Positions 35,682 through 44,877 of a stretch of 64,000 nucleotides of DNA are shown one piece after another. The DNA lies in NCBI RefSeq assembly GCF_001975725.1, contig NZ_CP019434.1, positions 2,191,486 through 2,255,485 of the forward strand, written 5' to 3'. Origin of the DNA: Acidihalobacter ferrooxydans (GTDB lineage: Bacteria; Pseudomonadota; Gammaproteobacteria; DSM-5130; Acidihalobacteraceae). The notes below the pieces were generated by a model that saw nothing but the letters and a program-made list of their open reading frames with translations, was not told where the DNA came from and searched no databases. The translations under genes and the position numbers were made by a program. Each line of letters begins with the position of its first letter. Position 1 is the first letter of the stretch.

Positions 35682-37424
35682 TCAGGCTAACGCGAGATCA
35701 TAGCCCTGCACCAGCAGTTGCGCGCGCCGCTCGCCGCGATAATCGTTGACGTCGAGCCGGAACGCGAATCGCGCTTCGCCGGCATCCGGCGCAAGTCCCA
35801 GTTCGGCGTAGTTGAAGGCGATGGCGTCGTGTAGCGTGCCGACGCGCGGGTCGCGCAGCACCAGTTTGAGATGACCCTGCCCGACCTCCCGGGCGCTGTG
35901 CACGGCGAACACGCCATCGAACAGCGGTTCGGGAAACCCCTGCCCCCACGGCCCGCCGGCGCGCAGCATCTCGGCGCTGTTCAGGTCGAGCTCGTCCGGC
36001 GCCAGTTCGCCATCGCTCCACAACACCGGCTGCAACGCCTCGGCATCGGCATAGCGCGTCACGGTGGCTGCGAACTCGTCGGCAAACGCGTCCAGGCGCG
36101 CCGGATCGAGCGTCAGCCCGGCAGCCATCGCATGCCCGCCAAAGCGTCGCACGAGGTCCGGCTGACGCGCCGCGATGTCGGCCAGCACGTCGCGCACGTG
36201 TACGCCCGGCACCGACCGCACCGAGCCCTTGAGCTGACCGTCTTCGCCCGGTGCAAACACGGCCGCCGGACGATGAAAACGCTCCTTGAGCCGCCCCGCC
36301 ACCAGCCCGACCACGCCCTCATGCCACTGCGGGTCGAACAGGCACAGGCCGTCCGGTAGCGCCGTGCCACCGAGCCGCGCTAACGCGGCTTCAACGCTCG
36401 CCATGGCCTGCTCGCGCATGCCCTGCTCCAGCTCGCGCCGCTCGCGGTTGAGGGCGTCGAGACGCTGCGCCAGTTCCAGCGCGCGGGCTTCGTCGCGCGC
36501 GAGGAGGCATTCGATGCCGAGCGCCATGTCATCGAGCCGGCCGGCGGCGTTCAGGCGCGGGCCGATGGCGAAACCCAGATCGGTGGCCACCAGCCGCGCG
36601 GGATCGCGTCCGGCCACGCGCAGCAGCGCGCGCAGTCCGGGCCGGGCGCGTCCGGCACGGATGCGCCGCAGGCCCTGCTCGACCAGAATGCGGTTGTTGC
36701 CGTCGAGCGCGACCACGTCGGCCACCGTTCCGACCGCCACCAGATCGAGCAGCTCAGCAAGTTTCGGCTCGGCCAGTCCGCGCTCGGCAAACCAGCCTGC
36801 CACGCGCAACCGGGCGCGCAAGGCCGACAGGACATAAAAAATGACGCCGACGCCGGCCAGCGCCTTGCTCGGGAAACCGTCGGTGGCGAGGTTGGGGTTG
36901 ACCATCGCATCGGCCGGCGGCAGCGTTGCGCCGGGCAGGTGGTGGTCGGTAACCAGCACGGCCATGCCCGCCGCCTGTGCAGCCCGCACGCCCGCATGCG
37001 CGGCAACGCCATTGTCCACCGTGATCAGCAGTTGCGCGCCGCGTGCCCTGGCCTGCCCGACAAGCTCCGCTGAGAGTCCATAGCCCTGCGTGAAACGGTT
37101 CGGCACCAGATAGTCGACCGTCGCCGCCCCGCAGGCGCGCAGCACCTCGACCGCGAGCGCCGTGCTGGTCGCGCCATCCGCATCGTAGTCGCCAACGAGG
37201 GTGATGTGCCAGCGCTCGCGCAAGGCGCGCTCCAACAGTTCGACGGCCGCCTCGATACCGCCCAGCGGACGGTAGTCCGCCAACGCTCCCAGATCACGCG
37301 CCAGTCCGTCCGCCGAGGTCACGCCACGTGCCGCGTAGATGCGCTGCAGCAATGGCGGCACGCTGTCCGGCAGGTGTGCGGCGCGTATCGGGCGACGGCG
37401 TAACAACGGGCGGGCGGCGTTCAT
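35682..37424 (-). CDS. recJ: single-stranded-DNA-specific exonuclease RecJ
   Basis: A 5'-3' exonuclease of recombination and mismatch repair. It has the DHH-family motifs VGDYDADGATSTA, ITVDNGVAAH and VTDHHLPGATLPPA, the DHHA1 glycine motif FGGHAMAAGLTL and a C-terminal OB-like region. The ATG at 37424 overlaps the stop of the upstream RpfE-like gene (ATGA), giving 580 residues; the frame continues upstream to 37616 without family similarity. The rpfE-recJ pair is conserved in some gammaproteobacteria. Confidence 0.95.
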   Translation of the reverse strand: MNAARPLLRRRPIRAAHLPDSVPPLLQRIYAARGVTSADGLARDLGALADYRPLGGIEAAVELLERALRERWHITLVGDYDADGATSTALAVEVLRACGAATVDYLVPNRFTQGYGLSAELVGQARARGAQLLITVDNGVAAHAGVRAAQAAGMAVLVTDHHLPGATLPPADAMVNPNLATDGFPSKALAGVGVIFYVLSALRARLRVAGWFAERGLAEPKLAELLDLVAVGTVADVVALDGNNRILVEQGLRRIRAGRARPGLRALLRVAGRDPARLVATDLGFAIGPRLNAAGRLDDMALGIECLLARDEARALELAQRLDALNRERRELEQGMREQAMASVEAALARLGGTALPDGLCLFDPQWHEGVVGLVAGRLKERFHRPAAVFAPGEDGQLKGSVRSVPGVHVRDVLADIAARQPDLVRRFGGHAMAAGLTLDPARLDAFADEFAATVTRYADAEALQPVLWSDGELAPDELDLNSAEMLRAGGPWGQGFPEPLFDGVFAVHSAREVGQGHLKLVLRDPRVGTLHDAIAFNYAELGLAPDAGEARFAFRLDVNDYRGERRAQLLVQGYDLALA

Positions 37425-38425
37425 CGCACCGCCTCCAGACCGAGCGACTGCGTCAATGGCTGCTCGCGCCGCCAGCGCGCAAGACCGCGCCGTCGCCCCG
37501 CCTGCCAGCGCGTACCGTCCGCGTATAGCGCGATGGCATCCACCTGCCGGTGTTCCAGCGCCTGCACGAGGGGCGCAAACCAACGCGCATCGAGTTCGGC
37601 CAGCGCCTGCTCCCACGCCTCGATGTCGTCATAGGCCGCCGCGCCGCGCAGCGTGTCCAGGTAGACCAATGCGTCGCCGGCGGCGGACAGCGCCGCCTGA
37701 GGTTCAGGCATCGCCACCGGCACACCGGCAGCATGGGCCATGCCGACCTGCACCGGCTCGCCGGTCAGCACGGAGGCGACCGTCGCGCGGCCCACTCGCG
37801 GCTGCTCGCCGGCGCCCCAGAACCACAGTGCGTTGATGGCGCTCTGCCCGCGTGCCTCACGTTCGAGATTGATTGTCGATTGCGTGAGCAGCATTTGAAG
37901 TTCGGCATAAAATTGTTTCCAGGCAGTCGATTGCGACGCTGTTCTGATGCTGTTTCCCACATCTTCACCCGCCATGAGCGCCACCGCCGGCAGCGGAGGG
38001 GGAAGCAGCCCGGCCGGCGGCAGGGCGTACCAGTATGTTGCATCGCCCACTTCCAGACACCAGCCATCGGCAGCGAACAGGCTCAGGAGTTCGTCACGCA
38101 ATTGCCGGGCTTCACCCAGCGCCAGCCCCAGGTGTTCGGCTTCGATCAGCACGGCCGAATCGACATCCGTACGCAAATGCACGGGATCGGCGCAGAACCA
38201 GCCGGGCTGCGCAGTGTCGCCCTGCCCCAGCCGACGGAACGCCGCCGCGCTGCCGCGTACGCCAAGCAACCCGGCCACGCCGGTGGCCGGGTCGGGGTCC
38301 GCCGATGCCCTGCTGGCGCCACTCAGCAATGCCTGCAGCGCGGGTGCGTGCGGCGTCCAGCCATAATCGCGCTGCCACTCGGGCAGTCGGGCAAGTAAAC
38401 CGGGAATGAAAAGATGCAGGGTCAT
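37421..38425 (-). CDS. RpfE-like protein upstream of recJ
   Basis: A 334-residue protein of the family annotated as RpfE or phosphoglycerate-mutase-like regulatory protein in Xanthomonas-type genomes. Conserved segments are MTLHLFIPGLLARLPEWQRD, YWYALPPAG and INALWFWGAGEQPRV. No catalytic residues of a known enzyme are obvious, and the function is unproven. The ATG at 38425 is used; a start at 38485 overlaps the divergent gene's promoter region. It is translationally coupled to recJ. Confidence 0.72.
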   Translation of the reverse strand: MTLHLFIPGLLARLPEWQRDYGWTPHAPALQALLSGASRASADPDPATGVAGLLGVRGSAAAFRRLGQGDTAQPGWFCADPVHLRTDVDSAVLIEAEHLGLALGEARQLRDELLSLFAADGWCLEVGDATYWYALPPAGLLPPPLPAVALMAGEDVGNSIRTASQSTAWKQFYAELQMLLTQSTINLEREARGQSAINALWFWGAGEQPRVGRATVASVLTGEPVQVGMAHAAGVPVAMPEPQAALSAAGDALVYLDTLRGAAAYDDIEAWEQALAELDARWFAPLVQALEHRQVDAIALYADGTRWQAGRRRGLARWRREQPLTQSLGLEAVR

Positions 38426-38527
38426 CGGGCGCCAATGCAGCGTGAAAAGGATGCGATTGTCCGGTGACGGTTCCATCAGCGTCAACGCTCGCTACACTAC
38501 ACCAACCACTGACCCGGAGCGCAGAAC

Positions 38528-39484
38528 ATGCATGCCGTCTTTCTCGATCTCGATACCGTCGACCGCGGCGACCTCGACCTGGCGTCGCTGCGCGCGCAGA
38601 TACCCGACGCGGTGTTTCATCCGTACACCGACGATGCCGACGCTCTGGCACGCATCGGCCATGCCGAAATCGTGTTGCTGAACAAGGTCCGGATCGACGC
38701 CGCGGTATTTGACCACGCGCCGTCGCTGCGCTGCATCTGCATGGCCGCTACAGGCACCGACAACGTCGACCTGGCCGCCGCCGAGGCGCACGGCGTCGCC
38801 GTGTATAACGTGCGCGATTACGGCTCGCAATCTGTCGGCGAACACGTCTTCGCCCTGCTGTTGGGGCTGGTCCGCAAGCTCCCCGACTACCACCACGCCG
38901 TACAGGCCGGACACTGGAGCGAATCGCGCCTGCCCTTTCTGCTCGACTTTCCCATCGGCGAGCTGTACGGCAAGCGGCTGGCCATCGTCGGGCACGGCGT
39001 GCTGGGCACCACGGTGGCGCGCATGGCGGACTGTTTCGGCATGGAAGTGATCGTCGCCGAGCGGCGCGGCGTGGCGCCGCGAGCCGGTCGGGTGTCGTTC
39101 GAGGCCGCGCTGGAGGCCGCCGATGTGCTCAGCCTGCATTGCCCGCTGACACCGCAAACGCGCAATCTGATTGGCACTGCGGAACTCGATCTGCTCGGCC
39201 CGGACGGACTCCTGATCAACACCGCGCGCGGTGGGCTGGTCGACGCCCAGGCTCTGGCCGATGCGCTGCGCAGCGGCCGCCTGGGCGGCGCCGGGCTGGA
39301 TGTACTCGACGCCGAACCCCCGCCGGCGAATAACCCGCTGCTTGCCGGCGACATCCCCAACCTGATCATCACCCCGCATGTGGCCTGGGCCAGCCGCCGC
39401 GCACGGCAGACCGTGATCGAACAAATGGCCGCCGCGCTCAAGGCGTTCCTGCACGGCGCGGAACACCCCAACCGCGTGGTGTAA
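38528..39484 (+). CDS. D-2-hydroxyacid dehydrogenase, glycerate dehydrogenase-like
   Basis: This 318-residue NAD(P)-dependent dehydrogenase resembles HprA/hydroxypyruvate reductase. The nucleotide-binding motif is AIVGHGVLGTTVARMA. The catalytic Arg, Glu and His are in NTARGGLVDAQALADAL, GLDVLDAEPPP and ITPHVAWAS. It would reduce hydroxypyruvate or a similar 2-oxoacid. It is divergent from the RpfE-like gene and convergent with marC, with one base between stops. Confidence 0.88.
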   Translation: MHAVFLDLDTVDRGDLDLASLRAQIPDAVFHPYTDDADALARIGHAEIVLLNKVRIDAAVFDHAPSLRCICMAATGTDNVDLAAAEAHGVAVYNVRDYGSQSVGEHVFALLLGLVRKLPDYHHAVQAGHWSESRLPFLLDFPIGELYGKRLAIVGHGVLGTTVARMADCFGMEVIVAERRGVAPRAGRVSFEAALEAADVLSLHCPLTPQTRNLIGTAELDLLGPDGLLINTARGGLVDAQALADALRSGRLGGAGLDVLDAEPPPANNPLLAGDIPNLIITPHVAWASRRARQTVIEQMAAALKAFLHGAEHPNRVV

Positions 39485-39485
39485 C

Positions 39486-40115
39486 TCAGGCGCCCAGCGT
39501 CGTGCGAATCCCGTCCAGCACGAACTGCACTGACAGCGCGGCCAGCACCAGTCCGAGCAGTCGGCTGAGCAGGTTCGCGCCGGTCTCGCCCATGAAGGCT
39601 GTGATCTTGCCCGACACCAGCAACGATATCAGCGTAATCAGGAGCACCCCGAGAATCACCGCGCCAACGAAGACGTAGTGCAGCGGATCGCCTTGATCCT
39701 GTGCCGGCAGCATCAGCATCAGCGTGGTGAGTGCGCCGGGGCCAGCGAGCAACGGGAAAGCCAGCGGGAACACGGAAATATCCTCACGCTCCTCAGCCTC
39801 CTTGCGCTCGTCCTTGCTGGGCTCGCGCATGTGAAAATTCTTCGGAAACACCATGTCCAGCGCAACCAGAAACATCAGCAGGCCACCGGCAATCCGAAAA
39901 GCCCCCAGACTGACGCCGAGCACCTTGAGCAACGTGTCCCCGACCAGCAGAAAGAAAAACAGAATGCCGCCGGCAACCAGCACGCCCTTGATGGCCATAC
40001 GCCGGCGATAGGCCACCGTCGCGCCATGCGTCATCACCATGAAAATCGGGGCCATGCTCACCGGATCGACCACGACGAACAGCACCATGAATGCCTTGAT
40101 GTATGCGTCGAACAT
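39486..40115 (-). CDS. MarC-family membrane protein
   Basis: A 209-residue integral membrane protein with about six hydrophobic segments. MVLFVVVDPVSMAPIFMVMT, FRIAGGLLMFLVALDMVF and FPLAFPLLAGPGALTTLMLM are MarC/NAAT-family signatures. Despite the name, MarC is not shown to be a drug pump, and small neutral amino acid transport is a proposed role for some members. It is monocistronic. Confidence 0.9.
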   Translation of the reverse strand: MFDAYIKAFMVLFVVVDPVSMAPIFMVMTHGATVAYRRRMAIKGVLVAGGILFFFLLVGDTLLKVLGVSLGAFRIAGGLLMFLVALDMVFPKNFHMREPSKDERKEAEEREDISVFPLAFPLLAGPGALTTLMLMLPAQDQGDPLHYVFVGAVILGVLLITLISLLVSGKITAFMGETGANLLSRLLGLVLAALSVQFVLDGIRTTLGA

Positions 40116-40498
40116 GACGCCTCCTTGATAACGTTGGACACCGGACGCGGAACGGGGGCTTAGCCCGGATGTTTCATAACGCGTGCTGATAGCGCGCCGG
40201 ATAGAGTTTCACAAAGGGATTTCCGTAGGAGCGGCGTATCGTTGATGACGGCCGACTGAGGAAAGACCCCTTGTGGAATCAAGAGACCCGCGAGACCGGC
40301 GGCAGTCGTGAAACAGCCGGGTTAGAACAAGCCCCCGCGCGATCGTCCGGGAATAACGGCGGGGCGCGGAGTATAGCGCCGCCACTGCCCGTAACCCACC
40401 CCCGCGCATGAACTTCACTGTGGCGGCATTGTCCGACCGGCTATCCGGTCTGTATTCTTCGGTCGATCACGACCGCACGATCACCAGAGGTAGCACAC
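40116..40498. other. marC-aldo/keto reductase intergenic region
   Basis: The 383-bp divergent gap is dominated by repeat B2 (40160-40324). The stretch 40325-40498 would hold the aldo/keto reductase promoter; no clear elements are seen. A purine-rich AGAGG precedes the ATG at 40499. Confidence 0.55.
40160..40324. repeat. dispersed repeat family B, copy 2
   Basis: The left end TTAGCCCGGATGTTTCATAA and the right end GTGAAACAGCCGGGTTA are inverted repeats (about 14 of 16 matching). The interior GCTGATAGCGCGCCGGATAG and TCACAAAGGGATTTCC parallels copy 1 at 11219-11352. It is about 165 bp long and non-coding. Single ends of the same type are found directly at the stop codons of sqr, the ydgA-like gene and putA. 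Confidence 0.72.
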
Positions 40499-41503
40499 AT
40501 GGACTCTATCAAGTTGGACCACGCCGACATCACCGTGCCACGCATCGGCCTGGGCACATGGGCAATCGGCGGCTGGATGTGGGGCGGCACGGACGACGCG
40601 CAGGCGGTCGACACCATCGTCAGCGCGCTGGAACGCGGCATTGGCCTCATCGACACTGCGCCGGTATACGGCTTCGGCCACTCCGAGGAAATCGTCGGCA
40701 AGGCGCTGGCGCAATTCGGCCGGCGCGACGAGATCATACTCGCCACCAAACTCGGCCTGGCCTGGGACGATCAGGGTCGGGTGCGGCGCGACAGCTCACC
40801 GGCACGCATACGTCAGGAAATCGAGGACTCGCTGCGCCGGCTGCGCACGGATTACATTGACATCTATCAGGTGCACTGGCCTGATGCGGCTGTGCCCTAC
40901 GAGGAAACGGCGCAGACGCTCGACGACTTGCGCCGCGCGGGCAAGATTCGCGCAATCGGCGTCAGCAACTACAGACCCGAGCAAATGGAAGCCTTTCGGG
41001 CCGCCGCACCGCTCGCCACCGACCAACCGCCCTACAATCTGTTTGAACGCGAAATCGAGGCCGACGTGCAGCCCTACTGCACCGAGCGCGGCATCGGCCT
41101 GATCGCCTACGGCGCACTGTGCCGCGGCCTGCTTTCCGGGCGCATGCGGGCGGACCGCGCCTTCCAGGGAGACGATCTGCGCCAGCACGATCCGAAGTTC
41201 CAGCAGCCGCGTTTCGGCCAATACCTCAATGCCGTGGAGCGGCTCGATGCCTATGCCCGCGAACACTATGGCAAACGTGTAATCCATCTGGCTCTGCGCT
41301 GGCTGATCGATCAGCCCGGCGTCGCGACAGCACTGTGGGGCGCACGCCACCCCGAACAACTCGATCCGGTCGAGGATGTGCTGGGCTGGTCGCTGGATGC
41401 CGATGCGTTGAAAGCCATCGACGCCATTCTCGACGCGTGCATAACCGACCCGGTCGGCCCGGAATTCATGGCGCCGCCCGAGAATAGCGCTGCGCCTGCA
41501 TAA
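40499..41503 (+). CDS. aldo/keto reductase
   Basis: A 334-residue TIM-barrel NADPH-dependent oxidoreductase. The AKR tetrad is visible: Asp and Tyr in LIDTAPVYGFGHSEE, Lys in ILATKLGLAW and His in DIYQVHWPDA. IGVSNYRPEQMEAF and ALRWLIDQPGVATALWGAR are family blocks. The physiological substrate cannot be read from sequence. It is monocistronic, with a weak terminator-like hairpin downstream. Confidence 0.9.
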   Translation: MDSIKLDHADITVPRIGLGTWAIGGWMWGGTDDAQAVDTIVSALERGIGLIDTAPVYGFGHSEEIVGKALAQFGRRDEIILATKLGLAWDDQGRVRRDSSPARIRQEIEDSLRRLRTDYIDIYQVHWPDAAVPYEETAQTLDDLRRAGKIRAIGVSNYRPEQMEAFRAAAPLATDQPPYNLFEREIEADVQPYCTERGIGLIAYGALCRGLLSGRMRADRAFQGDDLRQHDPKFQQPRFGQYLNAVERLDAYAREHYGKRVIHLALRWLIDQPGVATALWGARHPEQLDPVEDVLGWSLDADALKAIDAILDACITDPVGPEFMAPPENSAAPA

Positions 41504-41531
41504 GGCGGGCAATTCGGCCAGGCGTCTGTAC

Positions 41532-41581
41532 CCGGCCGCCGCAAACAGTCGATCACGGGCGGCTGGCCGATGAGGTTTTTT
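41532..41581 (+). terminator. weak intrinsic terminator after the aldo/keto reductase
   Basis: CCGGCCGCC (41532-41540) can pair with GGCGGCTGG (41559-41567), followed after 8 bases by six T. The gap between stem and T-run makes this a weak candidate. Confidence 0.35.
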
Positions 41582-41716
41582 GTGCATCAGCGGATCACGA
41601 AATGTCACCGGGGCTGTGCGCCGGGCGCGCCCCGCTCCCGGATGAATAATTCGGGCTATATACTACTTCGAACCATCCGGCACTAAACCGTCCGACATTC
41701 CATCAGAGAAGCCCTC

Positions 41717-44700
41717 ATGCCCGAAGCCCAGCCACGCAAAACCCTCACCGCAGCCAACGCCCGTCGACGTATTCGCGAAGCGTACCGCGAAGATGAAAAC
41801 GCCGTTTTGCAGCGCGTGTTACCGCGCGCCCGTCTGGCCGAGCCTGCCACGGTGTCCGCGCACGCGCGCCAACTGGCCGCCGGGATCGTGACCGGCAAGG
41901 CGCGCGAAAGCGGTATTCAGGCGCTGATGCAGGAATACGACCTGTCCACGCAAGAGGGCATCGCGCTGATGTGCCTGGCCGAAGCATTGCTGCGCGTGCC
42001 GGACGGCGACACCGCGGACCGGCTGATCCGCGACAAGCTCGGCGCGGCGAACTGGGAACGCCATCTCGGCCCCGGCAAGCGCCTGTTCGTCAACGCCTCG
42101 ACCTGGGGGCTGCTGCTCGGCGAACGCATGGCCGACCGCGGGGAAGGCCAGCAGCGCCGGCTCGCCAACAGCCTGCGCCGCATGGTTTCACGGCTTGGCG
42201 AACCGCTGCTGCGCACCGCCGTGACCCGCGCCATCCGCCTGCTCGGCGGCACCTTCGTGCTCGGGCGCAGCATCCACGAAGCGCTGCGCACCGCGCGCGA
42301 GGCACAGCGCGAGGGCTATCGTCACTCCTATGACATGCTCGGCGAAGCGGCGCGCACACAGGCCGATGCCGATGCGTACTTTGCCGCGTACCGCACCGCC
42401 ATCGCCGCCATCGGCAAGGCCGCCGGCGCGGCGGTGCACATCGATGCCCGCCCCGGCATCTCGGTCAAGCTCTCCGCGCTGCATCCGCGTTACGAGTTTG
42501 CCAAGACCGCGCGCATCCAGGCCCAACTGCTGCCACGGATTCGCCAATTATGCCTCGACGCCAAAGACCACAACATCGGCCTGTGCATCGATGCCGAGGA
42601 AGCGGACCGTCTGGAGCCCTCGCTGGATATCGTCGACGCCCTGGCCGGTGATCCGGCGCTGCACGACTGGCAGGGCCTCGGCATCGTCGTGCAGGCATAC
42701 CAGAAGCGTGCCCTGCCCCTGCTCGACTGGCTGATCGACCTCGCCACCCACCACCAACGCCGGCTCATGATCCGGCTGGTCAAGGGCGCGTACTGGGACA
42801 CCGAAATCAAGGACACTCAGGTACGCGGGCTGGACGACTATCCGGTGTTCACCCGCAAGAGCGCCACCGACGCCTCCTATCTGGCCTGCGCACGGCGCCT
42901 GCTCGAAGCGCGCGCAACGGTCTACCCGATGTTCGCCACGCACAATGCGCACAGTGTCGCCGCCGTGCTCGCCCTCGCCGGCGACACGCGCGACGGCTTC
43001 GAGTTTCAGCGTCTGCACGGCATGGGTGAAACGCTGTACGACCAGATCGTCGGCCCGATGAATCTCAACATTCCCTGCCGCATCTACGCACCCGTCGGCA
43101 CCCACGAGGACCTGCTCGCCTATCTGGTGCGCCGTTTGCTGGAAAATGGCGCGAATTCATCCTTCGTCAACCGCATCGCCCATGGCGGCAATGCGCTCGA
43201 CGAACTCGTCGCCGATCCGGTCGAGGCGCTTGAGCGGGCTGCCGGGCTGCGCAACCAGCGCATTGCGCTGCCGGCCGGCCTGTATGCGCCCATGCGGCGC
43301 AACTCCCGTGGACTCGATCTCAGCGACCCGCTGTGTCTCGAAGAACTGAACCGCGGCCTGCAAGCGGCGCTGAGGCGCGACTGGTCAGCGCATCCGCTGA
43401 TCGGCGGGCGCGCCATCGACGGCGAGGCCCGGACGGTCACCGACCCGGCGGACCGGCGCCGCCGCGTCGGCCAGAGCGTCTGGGCGCGACCGGAGCAGGC
43501 CGAAGCCGCGCTCGCCACGGCTCACGCGGCCTTCCCCGGCTGGGCAGCCACACCGGCCGAACAGCGCGCTGCCTGCCTGGAGCGCATCGCGGATGCCTAC
43601 GAAGCCCACACCCACGACTTCATGGCGTTGTGTACGCGCGAAGCGGGCAAGACCCTCGCCGACGGCATCGCCGAAGTCCGCGAAGCCGTGGATTTCTGCC
43701 GCTATTACGCGGCCCAGGCGCGGCGCCTGTTTGCCGAGCCCGAGACCATGCCCGGCCCGACCGGTGAGCACAACGCCTTGAGCCTGCACGGGCGTGGTGT
43801 TTTCGTGTGCATCAGCCCCTGGAACTTCCCGCTCGCCATCTTCACCGGCCAAGTCGTCGCCGCGCTGGCTGCCGGCAATGCCGTCATCGCCAAACCCGCC
43901 GAACAAACCACCCTGATCGCCGCATTGGCCGTGCGTCTCATGCACGAGGCCGGCATCCCGCCCGGCGTGCTCAACCTGCTGCCCGGCGACGGCGCCACCC
44001 TCGGCCCGACGCTGGTCTCCGACAGGCGCACCGCCGGCATCGCCTTCACCGGCTCGACCGAAACCGCGTGGCTGATCAATCGCGGACTGGCCGAACGCCG
44101 TGGCCCCATCGTGCCATTGATCGCCGAAACCGGCGGACAGAACGCCATGATCGTCGATTCCACCGCCCTGCCCGAACAGGTCGTGCGCGACGCGGTGCAA
44201 TCGGCGTTCTACAGCGCCGGGCAACGCTGCTCGGCGCTGCGCGTGATCTACCTGCAGCAGGACATCGCCGAGCGCGTCACCACCATGCTGCGTGGCGCGC
44301 TCGCGGAACTCGACATCGGCGATCCGGCCCTGCTCGCCACCGACGTCGGCCCCGTCATCGACACGGACGCCCGCGACACCCTCGAAGCGCATGCCAGTAA
44401 AATGACCGCCGCGGGCCGGCTCATCGCCCGCGCGCAATTGCCGGGCGACACCGCGCACGGCACGTTCGTCGCCCCGGCACTCTTTCGCATCGATTCCATC
44501 AAAGAGCTGGAACGCGAAGTATTCGGTCCCATGCTGCACATCGCGCATTGGCGAGCCGGCGAGTTGGATCGCGTAGTCGACGATATCAATGCCACCGGCT
44601 ATGGCCTCACCCTGGGCGTCCATAGTCGCATCGACGAAACCGTGGAACGCGTCGTCAAGCGCGCACGCGCGGGGAACATCTACGTCAACCGCAACATGAT

Positions 44701-44863
44701 CGGCGCTGTCGTCGGCACCCAACCCTTCGGCGGCGAAGGGCTTTCAGGCACCGGCTTCAAAGCCGGCGGCCCTCATTATCTGCTGCGCTTCTCGACCGAG
44801 CGGGTCGTTGCGGTCGACACCACTGCCGCAGGTGGCAACGCCAGCCTGTTCGCACTCGACTGA
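41717..44863 (+). CDS. putA: bifunctional proline dehydrogenase / P5C dehydrogenase PutA
   Basis: The product oxidises proline to glutamate in two steps. It has 1048 residues: an alpha-helical N-terminal domain, the FAD proline dehydrogenase barrel (about 190-470, IHIDARPGISVKLSALHPRY-like segment, RLMIRLVKGAYWDTEIK), and an aldehyde dehydrogenase domain (about 540-1010) with VFVCISPWNFPLAIFTGQ, the general base in LIAETGGQNAMIVD and the catalytic Cys in YSAGQRCSALRVIY. The N-terminal ribbon-helix-helix repressor domain of enteric PutA is absent, so this is the enzyme-only form. It ends 11 bp before the convergent glycosyltransferase gene. Confidence 0.95.
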   Translation: MPEAQPRKTLTAANARRRIREAYREDENAVLQRVLPRARLAEPATVSAHARQLAAGIVTGKARESGIQALMQEYDLSTQEGIALMCLAEALLRVPDGDTADRLIRDKLGAANWERHLGPGKRLFVNASTWGLLLGERMADRGEGQQRRLANSLRRMVSRLGEPLLRTAVTRAIRLLGGTFVLGRSIHEALRTAREAQREGYRHSYDMLGEAARTQADADAYFAAYRTAIAAIGKAAGAAVHIDARPGISVKLSALHPRYEFAKTARIQAQLLPRIRQLCLDAKDHNIGLCIDAEEADRLEPSLDIVDALAGDPALHDWQGLGIVVQAYQKRALPLLDWLIDLATHHQRRLMIRLVKGAYWDTEIKDTQVRGLDDYPVFTRKSATDASYLACARRLLEARATVYPMFATHNAHSVAAVLALAGDTRDGFEFQRLHGMGETLYDQIVGPMNLNIPCRIYAPVGTHEDLLAYLVRRLLENGANSSFVNRIAHGGNALDELVADPVEALERAAGLRNQRIALPAGLYAPMRRNSRGLDLSDPLCLEELNRGLQAALRRDWSAHPLIGGRAIDGEARTVTDPADRRRRVGQSVWARPEQAEAALATAHAAFPGWAATPAEQRAACLERIADAYEAHTHDFMALCTREAGKTLADGIAEVREAVDFCRYYAAQARRLFAEPETMPGPTGEHNALSLHGRGVFVCISPWNFPLAIFTGQVVAALAAGNAVIAKPAEQTTLIAALAVRLMHEAGIPPGVLNLLPGDGATLGPTLVSDRRTAGIAFTGSTETAWLINRGLAERRGPIVPLIAETGGQNAMIVDSTALPEQVVRDAVQSAFYSAGQRCSALRVIYLQQDIAERVTTMLRGALAELDIGDPALLATDVGPVIDTDARDTLEAHASKMTAAGRLIARAQLPGDTAHGTFVAPALFRIDSIKELEREVFGPMLHIAHWRAGELDRVVDDINATGYGLTLGVHSRIDETVERVVKRARAGNIYVNRNMIGAVVGTQPFGGEGLSGTGFKAGGPHYLLRFSTERVVAVDTTAAGGNASLFALD

Positions 44864-44877
44864 ATCCGGATGTTTCA
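44861..44877. repeat. family B repeat end at the putA stop codon
   Basis: TGAATCCGGATGTTTCA begins with the putA stop and matches the left end of repeat B2 (CCGGATGTTTCA exact). The convergent glycosyltransferase stop codon lies at its other edge, so this end fills the whole 11-bp gap. Confidence 0.55.

Noticed and set aside
43385-44722. 445-codon minus-strand frame inside putA
   Set aside because: Shadow frame of putA; no ribosome-binding site or family similarity.
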